Below, in pieces: positions 1-12,589 of a stretch of 64,000 bases of DNA. Origin of the DNA: Beroe forskalii (Eukaryota; Ctenophora; Nuda; Beroida; Beroidae); NCBI GenBank assembly GCA_011033025.1, contig WFMF01000048.1, positions 372,001-436,000 on the forward strand, in the 5' to 3' direction. The notes beneath the pieces were generated by a model. The model made no database searches. It worked only from the letters and a program-made list of their open reading frames with translations, and was not told the origin of the DNA. Position 1 is the first letter of the stretch, and the number at the start of each line of letters is the position of its first letter. The position numbers and the translations under genes are program-made.

Positions 1-1138
1 CTAGGCAAGGTACACTGTAGAGTTTACAGCGTAGGATTAATTAAGAATATTAGTGTTTCACACTCCACAGTTTACATTGAGACTTGAGCTGATCATGATT
101 AAAGTGGTTTTTAAGCTTAATTAATAAGGCATATGAGTCACTCATTTCAACTTATTTCATCGGCTTTTAACGTTGCAATGTTCACTTGTTTTTAAGGTTT
201 AATGGACGTATTGGAATTCTATGGCACGTACTTAGTAGTTACTAGTTACTCATAAGCGAGCCTAAGATACTAGTATACTATGATGTTTCTAGCGTTAATA
301 CTTTAATAAAACACTTAACGCCGAGTATTATATTCTAGTATTTTACATATGCTTACAGAAGCCGAGTCTAGCATATTTGTTCATAAGTTTGCATTTATAT
401 TAAGCGATTCCCCAATTTTCATTATCGTGTCAATTTGTTGCCAAATAAATCCCAATATTAAAGTTTCTATTCCATACTTTGTTATCCGGGCGCTTGGGCA
501 CTGTTTAGTGTTTATTTGCGTAAGACTTTGCTCGCAATTCACAAGGACAGAAGAATTTGATTCTAAGTACTTTAATACCGCTCATAACGCTGTGTTAAAA
601 ATCCTGTTTAATCGTGTTTATAATTCTGTTTAACAAAGTAAATAATTAGACTTTTCATTAGATAACTTCGATCTTCTACAATAAAGTAATAACGTAATAA
701 CACAATAGCATACTATGATGAGCAGATGGTTTACAGTTATATTTACTTAAATATATTTCATATAAGAGTTGTGTGTATGAATAAAATTATAAGCTCATAA
801 CAAAATTGTTTGCCAGAGATTTCTTGAAATTACACACAAACTATATACGTTTTTTGGTTAATTAAGTTTTTCGACAAAACAAAAAAGTCCGGTCTATTTG
901 CTGCACTTTTGGTGCTTGAAATTACTGCAATTTGCTGTTCAAAGTCTGCTACAATTCGTATAATTTAACTCTCCTCTCGGCTTTTCTCTCCCTCTAAAAA
1001 ACGTTAACACTCTGTAAGAAGGAAGTTTATAGCTGCCAAATATAGAACCATTACGTAAACCAATGTAATCAACAAAGTCATTCTAATGGAAGAACCATGT
1101 TTTCTTCTCCTGGACAGCGCGCCAAATGGAACAAAGGG
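1..1138. other. AT-rich sequence without a recognisable gene
   Basis: The stretch is AT-rich with short scattered open frames of up to about 94 codons. None shows a recognisable domain, coherent composition or splice framework. I see no gene, RNA or mobile element here. Confidence 0.5.
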
Positions 1139-1247
1139 AGGAGAAGAGGAGACAAGTTCGGCAACTAAATTATAGAAAAGGAGACAAGTCCAGCAACTAA
1201 ATAATAGAAAAGGAGACAAGTTCAGCAACTAAATAATAGACAAGTTC
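1139..1247. repeat. Short tandem repeat, about 35 bp, three copies
   Basis: Three successive copies begin with GGAGACAAGT and continue into GCAACTAAAT, with a few substitutions between them. A partial fourth start (GACAAGTTCC) follows. No function is suggested. Confidence 0.75.
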
Positions 1248-4210
1248 CATTAGAAAACGACTGCTATTATACCGACTTGTTATAAAAGTATAAACGAGTG
1301 TCAAGGAGCTATACATCTGACGATAGTCTTTGTTAAGCTACGTATAGGTACCAATAGTTACGATAACAGAAGAGAACGCATTGTTAACGTTATAAACTCG
1401 CTATCGTAACCCGTGATAATGACGTCATCTCCCCCGCCGACTCTTTACCCCAGAACAGCACAACAACACCTGTCCTGTTCTCAAATAAAGCGTTCTTGTT
1501 TTGTTCTACCAAACTTATTATCACCTTCACAACCTCCTTCAGAGAGAGTAAAAGATCGCGTATTTGCGTTAGGTTGCACTACTGACGTCATGATCAGGGG
1601 TTACAATGGTGATGTTGTGGACGTAGCGCCTGGCTACCGGTCGTACGTGACGCGTTTTAATGTATGATAATATAGCGACCATGATATGAGATAAATATAC
1701 TGCACAATAAAACACAAAATACAGTCAATTAACGAGTCAATTAACTAATTAACTGCACAGTCATTAGTGTACCCTGAGGCGGGGGTATAATGTACATTAT
1801 GCGGGACGAGACACTCAGGTGTGTGGACTCCGGGACTCCCTCTTATCTCTCTGCTGTGTCCGACGCAGTGTTTGTGTGTTCCCTGTTCCCTGTTGACAGC
1901 TTCCAGATCACGTGACCCTGGTCACGTGACCGTTATCCGTGTATACCATATTACATATTCCCTCCCTGCTACTACGTCAACTTGTGTACGTCCTTGACGC
2001 CGAGTGTTTTGTAGCGCTGCTACTGCCTTTCCGCACTCCTTGTAAATATGGTACCCCTATTCGTTTAGTTAAAAATACAGCCTGTATATCCGCCGCGGTA
2101 TACACTTGTGTTAAGTGCCGGTGTGAAGAGTCTTTTGTTTGCTCTGAGTAGGGGCTATTTGAATTCTAATAAGCCACCTCTGGTCCTTTTTTTCTTCTTG
2201 TGTTGCATATTACTGCAGTAAGTTGCGAGATTTTAGTTACTTTCCTTAATCGGCCCTCCTTGCAATTAATTAATTGGTTAACACCCGCTTCCTGATTCCG
2301 CATAAGTCTGATTGCCCTCCTATTTGAGTTACATTATCACAGCTAATATTCCTGTCCGCCGAGGTTGCTATGCAAAATTTCAAATAATTTAGAATAACCC
2401 CTTTTGAGTTCTTCAGACACTGCTCTTCTTTATCTCCTAGCAAAGCACTGCTCCCCTCTTCAACTTTTATTTAAAAAGGGGAACAAAGGGCCTCAGAGGG
2501 AATAAATTTCCCAGGAGAGGTCCTTCAGTTTCTTATTAACTCGGTTAGGCACTGAAGTGTGAACCCACAGTTCCTTGTGGGTACTTGAGTCTAATTAAGC
2601 CTTGACTAACGCCAGCTTGATCAATGACCATCTGCTGATTTTCAATTAGAATCTTCTTGATAAATACGGGGTGTTACAATCTTACCATCTTGCGTTACAA
2701 GGTTGTTCTTAATAAGTTGATTATGGCAAATTTTGTGTAGGCTTCAGTTAAAGATACGTCGTTTGGTCGATCTCATTTTGTACTTTTATACTATAATGAG
2801 CAAACTGCCTACGACTTTTATAATTGTCCCGCATTAGTTCACACTTCATAGCAGACATTCAAAAAGGAAACCATCTGCTTATTAACTATTTTATTTTCTG
2901 TAGTCTGACAGTGAAAAGAGCATAACACTATCTCAGCTGAATAGAGAGTTTAGTTGCTAATTGTACGAGTTTGTGCGACAGCATAACTCTTTCATCTTTG
3001 CATTTGATAACCATTGCTTCATTATGAGCTTTCTGATCATTTCCTAATCAGAATCCGGACATTGCTCTCGATCATTCGATGCGTCTCGCCTGCGATATAC
3101 ATTACCTGTTACAATATGTACTTCAAAGTACCGGGGAAGTGTCAAAAGTTGATGTTCTGTGTCCATATATATCAACGTTTAGCTTAATAATTTGCCGCTC
3201 GTTAAGTATGTAATTGGTCCGTAATACCTCCCCCGGCTCTCCAGACCCATTATGGACTTTACGCTTCTTTACACATGGTTCTGTACATGATGCCAGATGT
3301 TGGAACATGCTGTTACCACTGCTGAGAGCCGAGTATATTAGCCGCGTCCTTCTTCCTGCAACACGTTTAATTAACGATTAGCTATTTTCACCTGCTTGAT
3401 ACATTGCTGCATGTTTGCTGCTGTGTACACTGTACAATATATAAGAATATATATTTATTGATTCGCGTTATAGTTTTGTGTGTTCGAGAGCGCTCTCCGT
3501 GGCTCTATCTGCTGACAATCTCATGATTTTGTGCGGCTTGTTCTTGTTCATGCTTTGTGCTCTCGACTTGTTATATCTGATATATCTCTCTTTTTGCCAC
3601 AAACCCTCGAAAGGTTTGCATTGAGTGACACTGACGTAGGAATGTTTCTTGATCAGAAATGGGAATGCTTTGCGCTGAGCTGAAATGGAAACTTTTTGAA
3701 AGTTTTGTTTATATCTGGGCGTTGACGTATGCTAAAGATCTTTTGCGGACTCTGTTTGACTTCCTCTATTATTCATGCTTTAGTAACGGCCGAATGCTCG
3801 AGTTTTCTTCCTTTGGACTTACTGTGGAAGTAATCTATTCCTCTCTCTCAAAGACAATGTGCATTAAATACAAATCTTCTGCAAATAAGAGAATAAGAAA
3901 TACGTGCGGTATTTAAGAGCTCTTGAAGTCCGGAATGCACTATACTAAATGTTTATGCGATGTCCTTCGTACTTAGATAATATGATAATATTGTGTATTT
4001 CAGACTTCGGAAGAAAGCCACTTGTTAATATTTACTTGGCCTTTGGGTACGAAGTCAGCTTCATTTTAACTGCGACCTTTTTAATTTTTCCATTAAGGCG
4101 CCTGCACTTTCTTTCTAATGCAAGGTATGAACCAAGAAATTCCAATATATACCTACTTTGCCTACGTTGCCTTGAAGGGTTGCTTTTATCCCTTTATTTC
4201 GATATGCGCT
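1248..4210. other. AT-rich sequence without a recognisable gene
   Basis: Only short open frames occur here, none longer than about 90 codons, and I recognise none. At about 1910-1930 two CACGTGAC sites lie 11 bp apart in a nearly palindromic arrangement. This is an E-box/M-box-like motif that recurs many times later in the window. Otherwise I see nothing. Confidence 0.45.
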
Positions 4211-4318
4211 AAATTTCATGGTCCATTTCAGTCTACACTTATTATACCCTATTGTTCTAATTAAATGATAACGCGCAATAGGGTATATAAGTGTAGGCTG
4301 AAATGGACCATGAAATTT
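4211..4318. repeat. Long near-perfect hairpin (inverted repeat, 43-44 bp arms)
   Basis: The left arm is 4211-4254 and the right arm 4276-4318, separated by a 21-base loop. The arms are complementary along their whole length except for one position that would form a G-U pair in plus-strand RNA and one single-base bulge. The size, loop and mismatch pattern fit either a microRNA-type precursor or a very short palindromic transposon relic. Sequence alone cannot separate the two, and no TA or longer target duplication is obvious at the edges. Confidence 0.8.
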
Positions 4319-4874
4319 ATCTTTTGCCCCTATACTTTACCGTTTTTTATTACTCTTAGTTTTCTATGCTTTATATACAGAACCTTTCTACATTGAATTA
4401 TACACCATTTGGGCATTGTTGCTGTTGTATTGCTTATTATCGTTATTATAATTGAGTAATATTCGGGCCAAACGATTCATTTCGTTAATGATAATGTTTT
4501 ATTTTGGTCGTTACCAAGTCGTATTACGTCGGGTTTAAGTTTAATTCATAACATTATCACATAACTATTCTTGACTCGTGTATTTAGTTCTTGTTGGTGT
4601 GTGTGGGTTAATTAGCAGCGGATATCAGACTTATGTCGGGGATAATTATAGCAACCAACACACATGTTATTCGAATCAACGCTCGTTGCTTTGCACACCG
4701 TTTATTATGATAACTCGGCAATATATGAGCGATAGTTTCACTGCATAATATAGTTAGCGTCAATCGTCATCCCTTGCCTGCGTTAGCCCCTGACATTGCG
4801 TATTGCTGATTGTTCTACCCTGACATTGCGTGTATCATTGAGTGCATTCCTCCTCCGTACAGTGTGTTTATAAA
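4319..4874. other. Gene-free sequence upstream of a candidate exon
   Basis: No coding signal is visible. The motif CCCTGACATTGCGT occurs twice, at about 4790 and 4819, just before the candidate exon. The tract CCTCCTCCGTACAG at about 4848-4861 could act as a 3' splice site. Confidence 0.4.
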
Positions 4875-4993
4875 ATGAGTGGTTTAAAACGCAGCTCCAC
4901 AACCGCCTCCCTCGCTTCCTTCTTCGAGCAGCACCGGTCCCTGGCGTCAGCTGCCAGATCATCCATCAGACGACACACTCACCGACCCGCTAG
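4875..4993 (+). CDS. Candidate first coding exon of an unknown gene
   Basis: An ATG in good context (AAAATGA) opens a frame of about 40 codons, MSGLKRSSTTASLASFFEQH at its start, rich in Ser, Arg and His. It runs to AG|GTTAGTAAGT, which offers two overlapping 5' splice sites (GTTAGT and, 4 bases on, GTAAGT). An upstream in-frame ATG at 4842 exists, but its context is poorer. I do not recognise the protein, and no downstream exon could be identified. The main support is the strong donor and the fact that precisely this exon end plus donor is repeated in tandem downstream. It could also be a chance frame in the repeat founder. Confidence 0.4.
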
Positions 4994-5214
4994 GTTAGTA
5001 AGTACTGTAAGTACTATACGTAGTAAGTCAGACGCCACACTCACCGCCCTGCTAGGTTAGTAAGTACTGTCAGTACTGTCAGTAGTAGGTAGTAAGTCAC
5101 CGACCTGCTAGGTTAGTAAATACTGTCAGTACTGTCAGTAGTAAGTTGGTACACTCACCGACCCGCTAGGTTAGTAGAGTACTGTCAGTACTGTAAGTAG
5201 TAAGTTGGTACACT
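4976..5214 (+). repeat. Tandem repeat of an exon end plus 5' splice site (left part)
   Basis: Four imperfect copies of a 55-80 bp unit are present. Each contains CACTCACCGACCCGCTAG or a close variant, followed by GTTAGTAAGT and then strings of GTAAGT/AGTAAGT-like sequence. The first copy is the end of the candidate exon at 4875-4993. A fifth copy continues at 6718 after a transposon insertion. Every unit therefore carries one or more good U1-type donor sites. Confidence 0.8.
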
Positions 5215-6717
5215 AGGGGTCATTCATAATAACTAAGTATTTCTCAAGTAATTACTAGCGAATAATTACTCGAGTTTTTCTAATACTCAAATTTGCTATT
5301 CATAAAACTTGAGTAATTATCGCCATGTTTGGACTCAGACTCGTACTAAACTCAGCTCGAGTATTTCTCCAACCTAAGAAAAAGCTCAGTGAAATTGAAA
5401 AATACTCGCGTGAAAATACTCAACGCTGAGCTTCGAAGCAGCTTTCTAACTGGCTAGAGTTCCCTGTTGCCTGTTTCACCGAGTGGAATAAGTAAGATAA
5501 CTGAATTGTTTCACGATTGAAACGGTTAAATTTACTTGTCTATCACGAATTACAATGTCGTTAAAGCTAAAATGTGACATCATCATCGTGTAGAGGTCAA
5601 TCCAATGAATAAATTCAACAGAAAATGATCAAAATATGTATTGACAGTCTTAACGGTCTGAATAGCACTGATAGAGCAAACACACATTCCTTCAACGATT
5701 GGTGGTTGGTATGCGGGACTCAAATATCAATGGAATTTCTAGTTTGATAGTGTACCGAGAACAAAAACAATTTCAGATCACACAACTGCCATTCACCAGC
5801 TGATACTTGTAGACGGTTATATATTCATCACGTTCTTGAATTATGCTATTTATTTCAATTGCTCAATCAGAAATAAACTCTGACACAAAAGCAATGTCAC
5901 TAGTAAATGAAACAAATTAGAATAAAACAGAGCAATACGCCGTATTCATAGCAGTTCAAGTCTGCGTTATCTTTTATTATTTCGATCCTCCAATCAGAAA
6001 TAAACTCTGAAACAAAATAAACATTGTAACACGGATGGAATAATCAACCGCGTCTGAGTGGCGCCACTTATATACCGTGATTGAAACGAACGTGATAGAA
6101 ACGAAGATAACCTACGGGTGTTTCAATTATCTCATTCTCTGCTATTGGTTCAGCGCAGTCACGTGACGCACGCACGTGACCTTCAAAGATCAATCGCTGA
6201 AGCACACGCCACACAAATCTATGATCGAATGTTATATACGGTGGAATATAGGAGTAGAGATAAGGAGTTTATATAATAAGGCTGACCCGTGGTCAGTAAC
6301 AATACGATCAAAAATTATTTAACGGCGAGTGCAATAACAAGAGTGAAAGGAAAATTGTTATCCCACTTGTATTTGTCGAAGTCATCGACAAAATGACTGT
6401 TTTGCATGACCAACCCTGTCAAAATACACGTGAGTATTTATTTTGAGAAAATGAAAACGATACTCACTCTAGGAGTACTTGTTTTGAGCATTTACTAAGT
6501 TTATGAATACCAATTTGAGTACTAGTATTTGGGGGCGAGTAAATACTAGTTTATGAATACCGATTTGAGCATGAGTTTGAATTTTGAGGATTTACTCGCG
6601 ACAAAATACTCAGGCTAGTAATTACTAAGTTTTATGAATGGCAAACGTCTACTAGTACTTAGAATTGTAAGAAAATCTCACAATTTGAGTATGAGTTTTG
6701 TTTTATGAATGACCCCT
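5215..6717. mobile_element. Non-autonomous TIR DNA transposon, Harbinger-like, 1503 bp
   Basis: The element starts with AGGGGTCATTCATAA and ends with the exact reverse complement TTATGAATGACCCCT. The direct repeat ACT flanks it (5212-5214 and 6718-6720). The surrounding minisatellite shows the empty site, because other units read GGTACACTCACC with no interruption, so ACT is a true 3-bp target duplication. Inner sequences near both ends share AT-rich motifs around ACTCGAGT and ACTAGTA in opposite orientations. No transposase frame is visible. The TIR start and 3-bp duplication suggest PIF/Harbinger, although the usual target there is TWA, so the superfamily is tentative. Confidence 0.85.
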
Positions 6718-6830
6718 ACTCACCGACCCGCTAGGTTAGTAAGTACTGTAAGTTAGTAAGCTAGTCAGTTGGTAAGTACTACATATTATTCACCGATCCG
6801 ATAGTTTATAAAACCGTACTAAATTATAGC
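6718..6830 (+). repeat. Tandem repeat of an exon end plus 5' splice site (right part)
   Basis: This is the continuation of the 4976-5214 array beyond the inserted transposon. It has one good copy (CTCACCGACCCGCTAG then GTTAGTAAGT) and one decayed copy beginning TTCACCGATCCGATAG. Confidence 0.75.
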
Positions 6831-8754
6831 ACTGTAAGTTATTAACCTAATTTTTTCCTGTTCCCAATCGCGTTTTTGTTTTACAAAAAGGCATTGAGAA
6901 AAGGTTAGCAGAGATCGTGTTTTGTGGTGGTTGTGTGTATACTACCTTTATGCGTACTGTTAAATCTGAAATAGGTGGTGGTGCTGCGCGCGACCGAATT
7001 TGGTCGTATGCGATCCGTGGTGGTATGTCACTTTGCAATCATTTTCAAGCATCCAACTGCTCCTTTATAATATCACTCGCGCCAATATAGCTTGGTGTAA
7101 TGGCATCCTGTACAATGTGCACTGCAGCTACCTTACAGTTATTCGGGTTCAATGCTCTGTTCATCCTAATGTTGAAACTTGGATATTGATTCTTTTTTAA
7201 AATCTTCATCATTCTTCAATTTCATCAAACTTTTCAATGATAAGAGGTGCATGAATGTCGTTCGATCTTCTTGGAATTCTCTATCGAATTTTGTCTTATG
7301 ATTGGGATTCAATCAAATTAACATTTTTCTTTAAGCAGGAGACAATAATTGACAATGAGCAATAGAGTTCGAGCAACGATGACAGATGATTGATCAATGA
7401 CGATCGATCAATGATGATTTTTTAGCAATTTCGCTGAGGAAAGTAAGGGATGAACATTTGTCCCGGTATCTACAATCTCATGAATTTACGACTTTGCGAA
7501 ATATAAACGCAATCTTGGCTAGTGATCCTTCTTTCTATCTTCAAGTTTGCACAGTTGATCATAAAATCGAAAATTTCGACGCTCAGGAAGAGCAATCCTC
7601 GATCCTATGACTGTGGTATCTGAGCAACATAGCATCAAACTGCAGAAACATTATCAGGAAAGAAAATAATGGCACGAGTTCATATGATATAATTATTTTC
7701 ATCAATGGAAACGCTTGATAATGCGCAACGCTTGATGTGGGAACGAGAGGTCGGACAAACTCAAAAGGAAACAAACAAGAATGAATGCGTACGCGCGCAA
7801 CAGAACATGGCAGGTGTTCTTGAATTATTTTGCGCGCGCAGTAAAATGCACGTGCGACTTGTGATCACGTTCGACCTTTATCATGCTTTCATGAAATTAA
7901 TTCGCGCAGAAGTTATTACAGAAAACGAGCGAAATTATTGTTTTCAGTTTATACTTACGAATGGAATATTTATGAAATTGATCAAATAATATTAGTATTG
8001 CGATGTGACACTTGATAGATAAAGTGTTTTATCGTCAACTCAACCAGTATTAGCGGGACGGACAATGGTCGACGGTGACTTTTAATGACGGCGTGTTTTA
8101 ACACCAGCCCCGGGGAACAGGAAATTAAGCGCCTGCATACGGGAACAACGTGCACAAAAAATGTGCTGACAGGCGCAATTCTTGTTATTGATAGATCCTT
8201 TCTTTCAATCTGGGTCATCCTCTTCTTTGAATCGTCTCAAGTTCCTTCCTTAGTCACGTGTTTTAATTGCTGAACACTCTTGGCTGATGCGTAATAAGTA
8301 TTGTAAATTTGTGAAATCTTTATATATATTATTCTCATCCTGATCCATCGTGTTTAAATATTTTTGAGAACTTCTTAAAACCAAATGTGATTCAGCGGAC
8401 TTCCACTCTTTTACTTTGCAGGACTTGCGTCAGCTAAGTAAAGTAGGGCGGCGCTTTCGCTCCAATAATTACCAACTTTAGGACCTTACCTTTAAAACTA
8501 CTTTTGAATACAACCAAGTATGAGTTTGCTCACGATGATTCAAATCGAAACATGAGAAAGCTAAGAGATCTCATCACTGAGTGAAATATCGCCAGTACCC
8601 CAGGGAAATCTATCAATTGTAAGGCTATTTCTACCTTTTTGTTAATAAGTAAGAGTAATTAACGAGCTACACCCTATGAAATGCGTCCTTGAATATCAGT
8701 AGAATTGATAAAGGTGGACTACCAAGGTTAGCTTGGCACGTTTACCGCTTTTAT
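6831..8754. other. Gene-free sequence
   Basis: Only short unrelated open frames occur, up to 94 codons, and some overlap on opposite strands. I see no recognisable protein, RNA gene or repeat. Confidence 0.4.
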
Positions 8755-8850
8755 GAAAGTATGACTGAGGATTTCACCGAGACTCGAACCATGGATGTCT
8801 CGAATGACAGGTACAGTTCTTATCCACTCAACCTTTGTAGAAAAGACTAT
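8755..8850 (-). repeat. tRNA-like relic, possible SINE head
   Basis: Read on the minus strand, an A-box-like GGTTGAGTGGATAAG is followed about 35 bases later by a B-box-like GGTTCGAGTCT and GGTGAAATCC, as in RNA polymerase III internal promoters of tRNAs and tRNA-derived SINEs. The T stem and acceptor stem do not pair properly, so this is not a working tRNA. It is most likely a decayed SINE head, though chance similarity is possible. Confidence 0.3.
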
Positions 8851-10854
8851 ATTTCTTCCTTTGTACATGATCAAAGCCTTCAGAATTAGGAAAAAAGAAC
8901 GCATAGATCCTGATCCCCCGCCTAGGATGCACTGAAGTCAAACGTTCTGTATTAACTTTTGTTAATTAAACTAGGTTTCTGAAGACTGTAGAGCTTTAAT
9001 AAATATAAGAAATTAGTATGTCCCAACATTACATGCCCTTGAGTAATATATATTTTGGAGTTAATTCACCTCGATTCTGGGAATATCAAACAAAGCTGAG
9101 CGAGGGGTTGCTGCATTTCAATTAACCGACGATTATACCAAGTTAGCTAGGGAGTGATCTGAGGGAGCTCCCTGCGCCTGTGTACAGTGTCGCTAGTATC
9201 ATACAGCTCGCTGAGAGAGAATAGGCGGGGTGATGTCAACAATGCTCCATTTTAAACTGTCAAAATGACGTCATTTTCTGAAACAAAGGATTAGGGGGAG
9301 GGACATACTTTTATACTTTTATAATACTCTGCTATTGACTTATTGAGAGCTCTATTTGTGTGTGGATTATGCTAATGTCATAATAATAATGTGTAATACA
9401 GGTATAATACGCCATATAGCGTACTTAAGTAACCGAGGACTCCTGATTTCAGATTGTAGGTGCATGAAATCAAGGTAGCCGGTTTCTTGATTTAATCTAT
9501 ATGATTGCAAAACCTCGGCAATCAATTCCGTGGAAAAGTACGTGGCATCATGAGATTTGCAGCTGTCATGCTGATGCTTTCAAGATAATGGTTTTGTCAC
9601 ATAAGTTTAAGCTTAAATTGAGGGTTATAGAGGCATAATAAATTGAGTTATTGAACATTAAACTCCCTGGTTATGACTTAGGTTAGTGCTAGTCATTACA
9701 GTTCAATACAGCTGCTGGGCGTGTCTCGAAAACACACAACAGAGTTTTATCTGACACCTTCCAAACCCTAATATTAGAATGAATTCGTCGGCAGTCTTCA
9801 CGGAATTTGAAGATTCTATAATTACATGATCCAATTATTGCAGAAGGCATGTAAATTGAATATTTTGAGCATACATGAAATTCTAGATCACGAATTTGGG
9901 CAATTTTAATCAGCTCAGAATTTACTCGTCTAATAGTTCTTTGTGTAAAGAGGGTTAAGATTTCTCAGATTACTGAACAGTGGGCGCAGGTTGACCTAGT
10001 ACTCTATTAGCTGTTATTACCAGTCACCATCTTCTTGGACGGTCTGTATTAAATCTAAGAGCGTTGATAAAAACGGTCAACAGACGTTTCTATTTTCCGT
10101 GTGATATGGATGTTTGTTGAATGTAAGTCTGGAGAAATTTGAGACTTGAGAAATTTTGTGGCGGCCCACATTTCAGGAGGAAATGTGTATTGTCAGAACG
10201 AAATCTCTCTTATAGTACCTACACCATCTGGTCATCTAGACTTCCGGTACCTCTAATTGAAAAAATGAAAATGAAAATGCAGTCCTCTTTATGAAAGGGG
10301 GGGGGGGAGGAACAATCCCAATAAAACCCGAGTGGCTATGGGGGGTTTGATTTGTCGAAGAATGCAGGGCTTGACCAAATTCCTTCAAAAAAGTGTCATT
10401 TTTGTTGAGTAATTACCGCTCCTGTCTCAAAGAGTCAAATGACACCATTGTGTTTGAAAATTTCAAGAATTTCATCACAATTAAATCGACGATATATCTT
10501 TGAAAAAAAGACACCACGGGGTCTAATTTTCCGGGGTTTATCGGAGTTGCCCCCCCCCCCTCTCTCTCACTCTCCGTCTCCCATAGGCTTTTTCTTGCGA
10601 ATCGGGAAATTATCATCAACTTCCCAGTTTCCCAATGCCAATCTACTCATCTATGGATTATAATACTGAATTGTGAATATCCTATTTCTCAAATCTTGTG
10701 AGCTCATGGGATCTTGCTTCTTGGTAGGGTCCTAAATCTTGCAACTTCCCAATTTAGCAATTACTGTGCTGATATAATTTATGTTGAACTGTGAGGTGTA
10801 GGCCACTGGTCACACAAATATAAAAAACCCGTGATCTTCACACTTATACCTTGA
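8851..10854. other. Gene-free sequence
   Basis: AT-rich with a G10 run near 10299-10308 and a C11 run near 10550-10560. No coding signal or mobile element is recognised. Confidence 0.4.
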
Positions 10855-11010
10855 GGCATATTATACACTACACAGTCTACACTGTCCCACATGACATACT
10901 CAGACATACCTTACATGGCATACACACTGCTCCCGTGAATGACATACTCAGACATACACACTGCCCCACATGACATACTCAGATATACACACTGCCCCCA
11001 CATGTGACAT
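10855..11010. repeat. Imperfect tandem repeat, about 30-45 bp unit
   Basis: About four irregular copies of a block built on CACACTGCCCCACATGAC and ATACTCAGACATA occur in a row, with unit-length differences between copies. Confidence 0.65.
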
Positions 11011-12239
11011 ATCCATGTGTACTTTGGATAGCATCAGAGACCCTCCAGCCAGATTATTGGAGCATTAGTCCACTCCAAAATGTGAGTAGTGCTTTGCACG
11101 TCTACCATGACACTGAAACGTTGAAATGCGCTTAACAATCTGAAATTGATTGTTTGAGGGTTAATGAACTGAAGAAAATATAATTTACCCGCTTTTATAA
11201 TTATCTTGTTGATTTGTTGAATTCATGTCCGAGTCAGAACACTGACCATTCTGAAACAGCCCGATGTTGTCCTTTCCACTCTTTACTATTCAACAACAGA
11301 ACTAAAAGTCTACTATTCACAAGACTACCACATTTCACTCATAACAGGTGTTGAAGGTGACGCCATCACCTTGCTTTAACATGCACCGTTGATGACTCCA
11401 CTTAAGCACTTTGCTCTAAAACTGCTGCACTGGGTACCAGGTGGTACTCTCATTTCACTACTCTAGAGGTACCAGGTGGTACTCCATTACCAGGCGGTGG
11501 TTCACATGATGATCTGCCTGGTCCTCACACAACTCCGTGCACCTTCACTCCTTCATGTACACATACACATGACACATGTTCGCGGGAATTAACTTCTCGT
11601 AGTCATTATAATCATCATAATGAGGGATATGTTAAGTGGATGAACTGGGGGCTCATGAGCCATAACAAGATGAAGCTGCGTGGTGTGATACTGTAGGGGT
11701 TCGGACTCTACGACACTGGACACTACGGCACAGGACACTAAAGTACAGGACTGTTGGGCACACTTTGCAGTTTTGGGGGGACGCTGCGGCACACTTTGGT
11801 TTTTGGGTGGACTCTGCGGCACACTCTAAGGCACGGTTGCAGTTAGGGTAATGTAGTAGGGGACATTTGTCCCCTAACGCCAGATACCTCTCGTCAGAGA
11901 TCAGGAACATACGGTAGATGCTGAAGGGTTTAGAACTGTAGCAGATTGGTTTAATGCTACAATCTTACGATGAACAAAATAAGCAAATAGCATGATGAAC
12001 AAGAGAAATTCGTTTAACTCTAGATACCTGCTTTGTTTGCACTGCTTCCAAATATCCTCCTATAACTGCAGTGTCAATCATTGTTCTCAAATGATAACTT
12101 CTTATCGCAGCAAATAGGAGAGCAAGTGATAAGAGCCATGGGACCATGTTTAATTTCTAGTATAAGCTCCATATTACATGTCTAATAATGCGATATTATA
12201 TGAGCATATTACCCATCAACAACATCAAATTACCAACTG
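11011..12239. other. Gene-free sequence with minor repeats
   Basis: The motif TACCAGGTGGTACTC is repeated at about 11435-11485. GGCACACTTTG / GCTGCGGCACAC blocks repeat two or three times at about 11690-11840. Open frames of up to 85 codons over these repeats are compositional. No gene is recognised up to the gap. Confidence 0.4.
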
Positions 12240-12339
12240 NNNNNNNNNNNNNNNNNNNNNNNNNNNNNNNNNNNNNNNNNNNNNNNNNNNNNNNNNNNNN
12301 NNNNNNNNNNNNNNNNNNNNNNNNNNNNNNNNNNNNNNN
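12240..12339. other. Assembly gap (100 N)
   Basis: Exactly 100 undetermined bases, a conventional placeholder for a scaffold gap of unknown size. Confidence 0.99.
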
Positions 12340-12589
12340 TTTTTACGGAAAAAATTTCGAATTTTTAAAAATTTTTAAATGGGCCAGCCCTGAAAAAAGC
12401 TTAGTTTTTTAAATGGCTTTTCACAATTTGATATTTTTTTTTTACTCAAAAATTTTAAACCCCTGCAAGGGTGCAGGCCCAGAGGATCCATGGTATGGTC
12501 CAAAATTTGCACCAACTGACCCTCTTACAAAAATTTTATTTTTCTTATATACTTTTATATTGACTAAACTCCTTTTAATAAAAGAAAGA

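Noticed and set aside
349-633. 94-codon frame near the left end
   Set aside because: AT-rich, hydrophobic by composition, no recognisable domain, and of a length expected by chance.
8755-8850. A functional tRNA gene
   Set aside because: A- and B-box-like motifs exist, but the T stem and acceptor stem do not pair.
12240-12339. Open frames running through the N stretch
   Set aside because: They consist mostly of undetermined residues.
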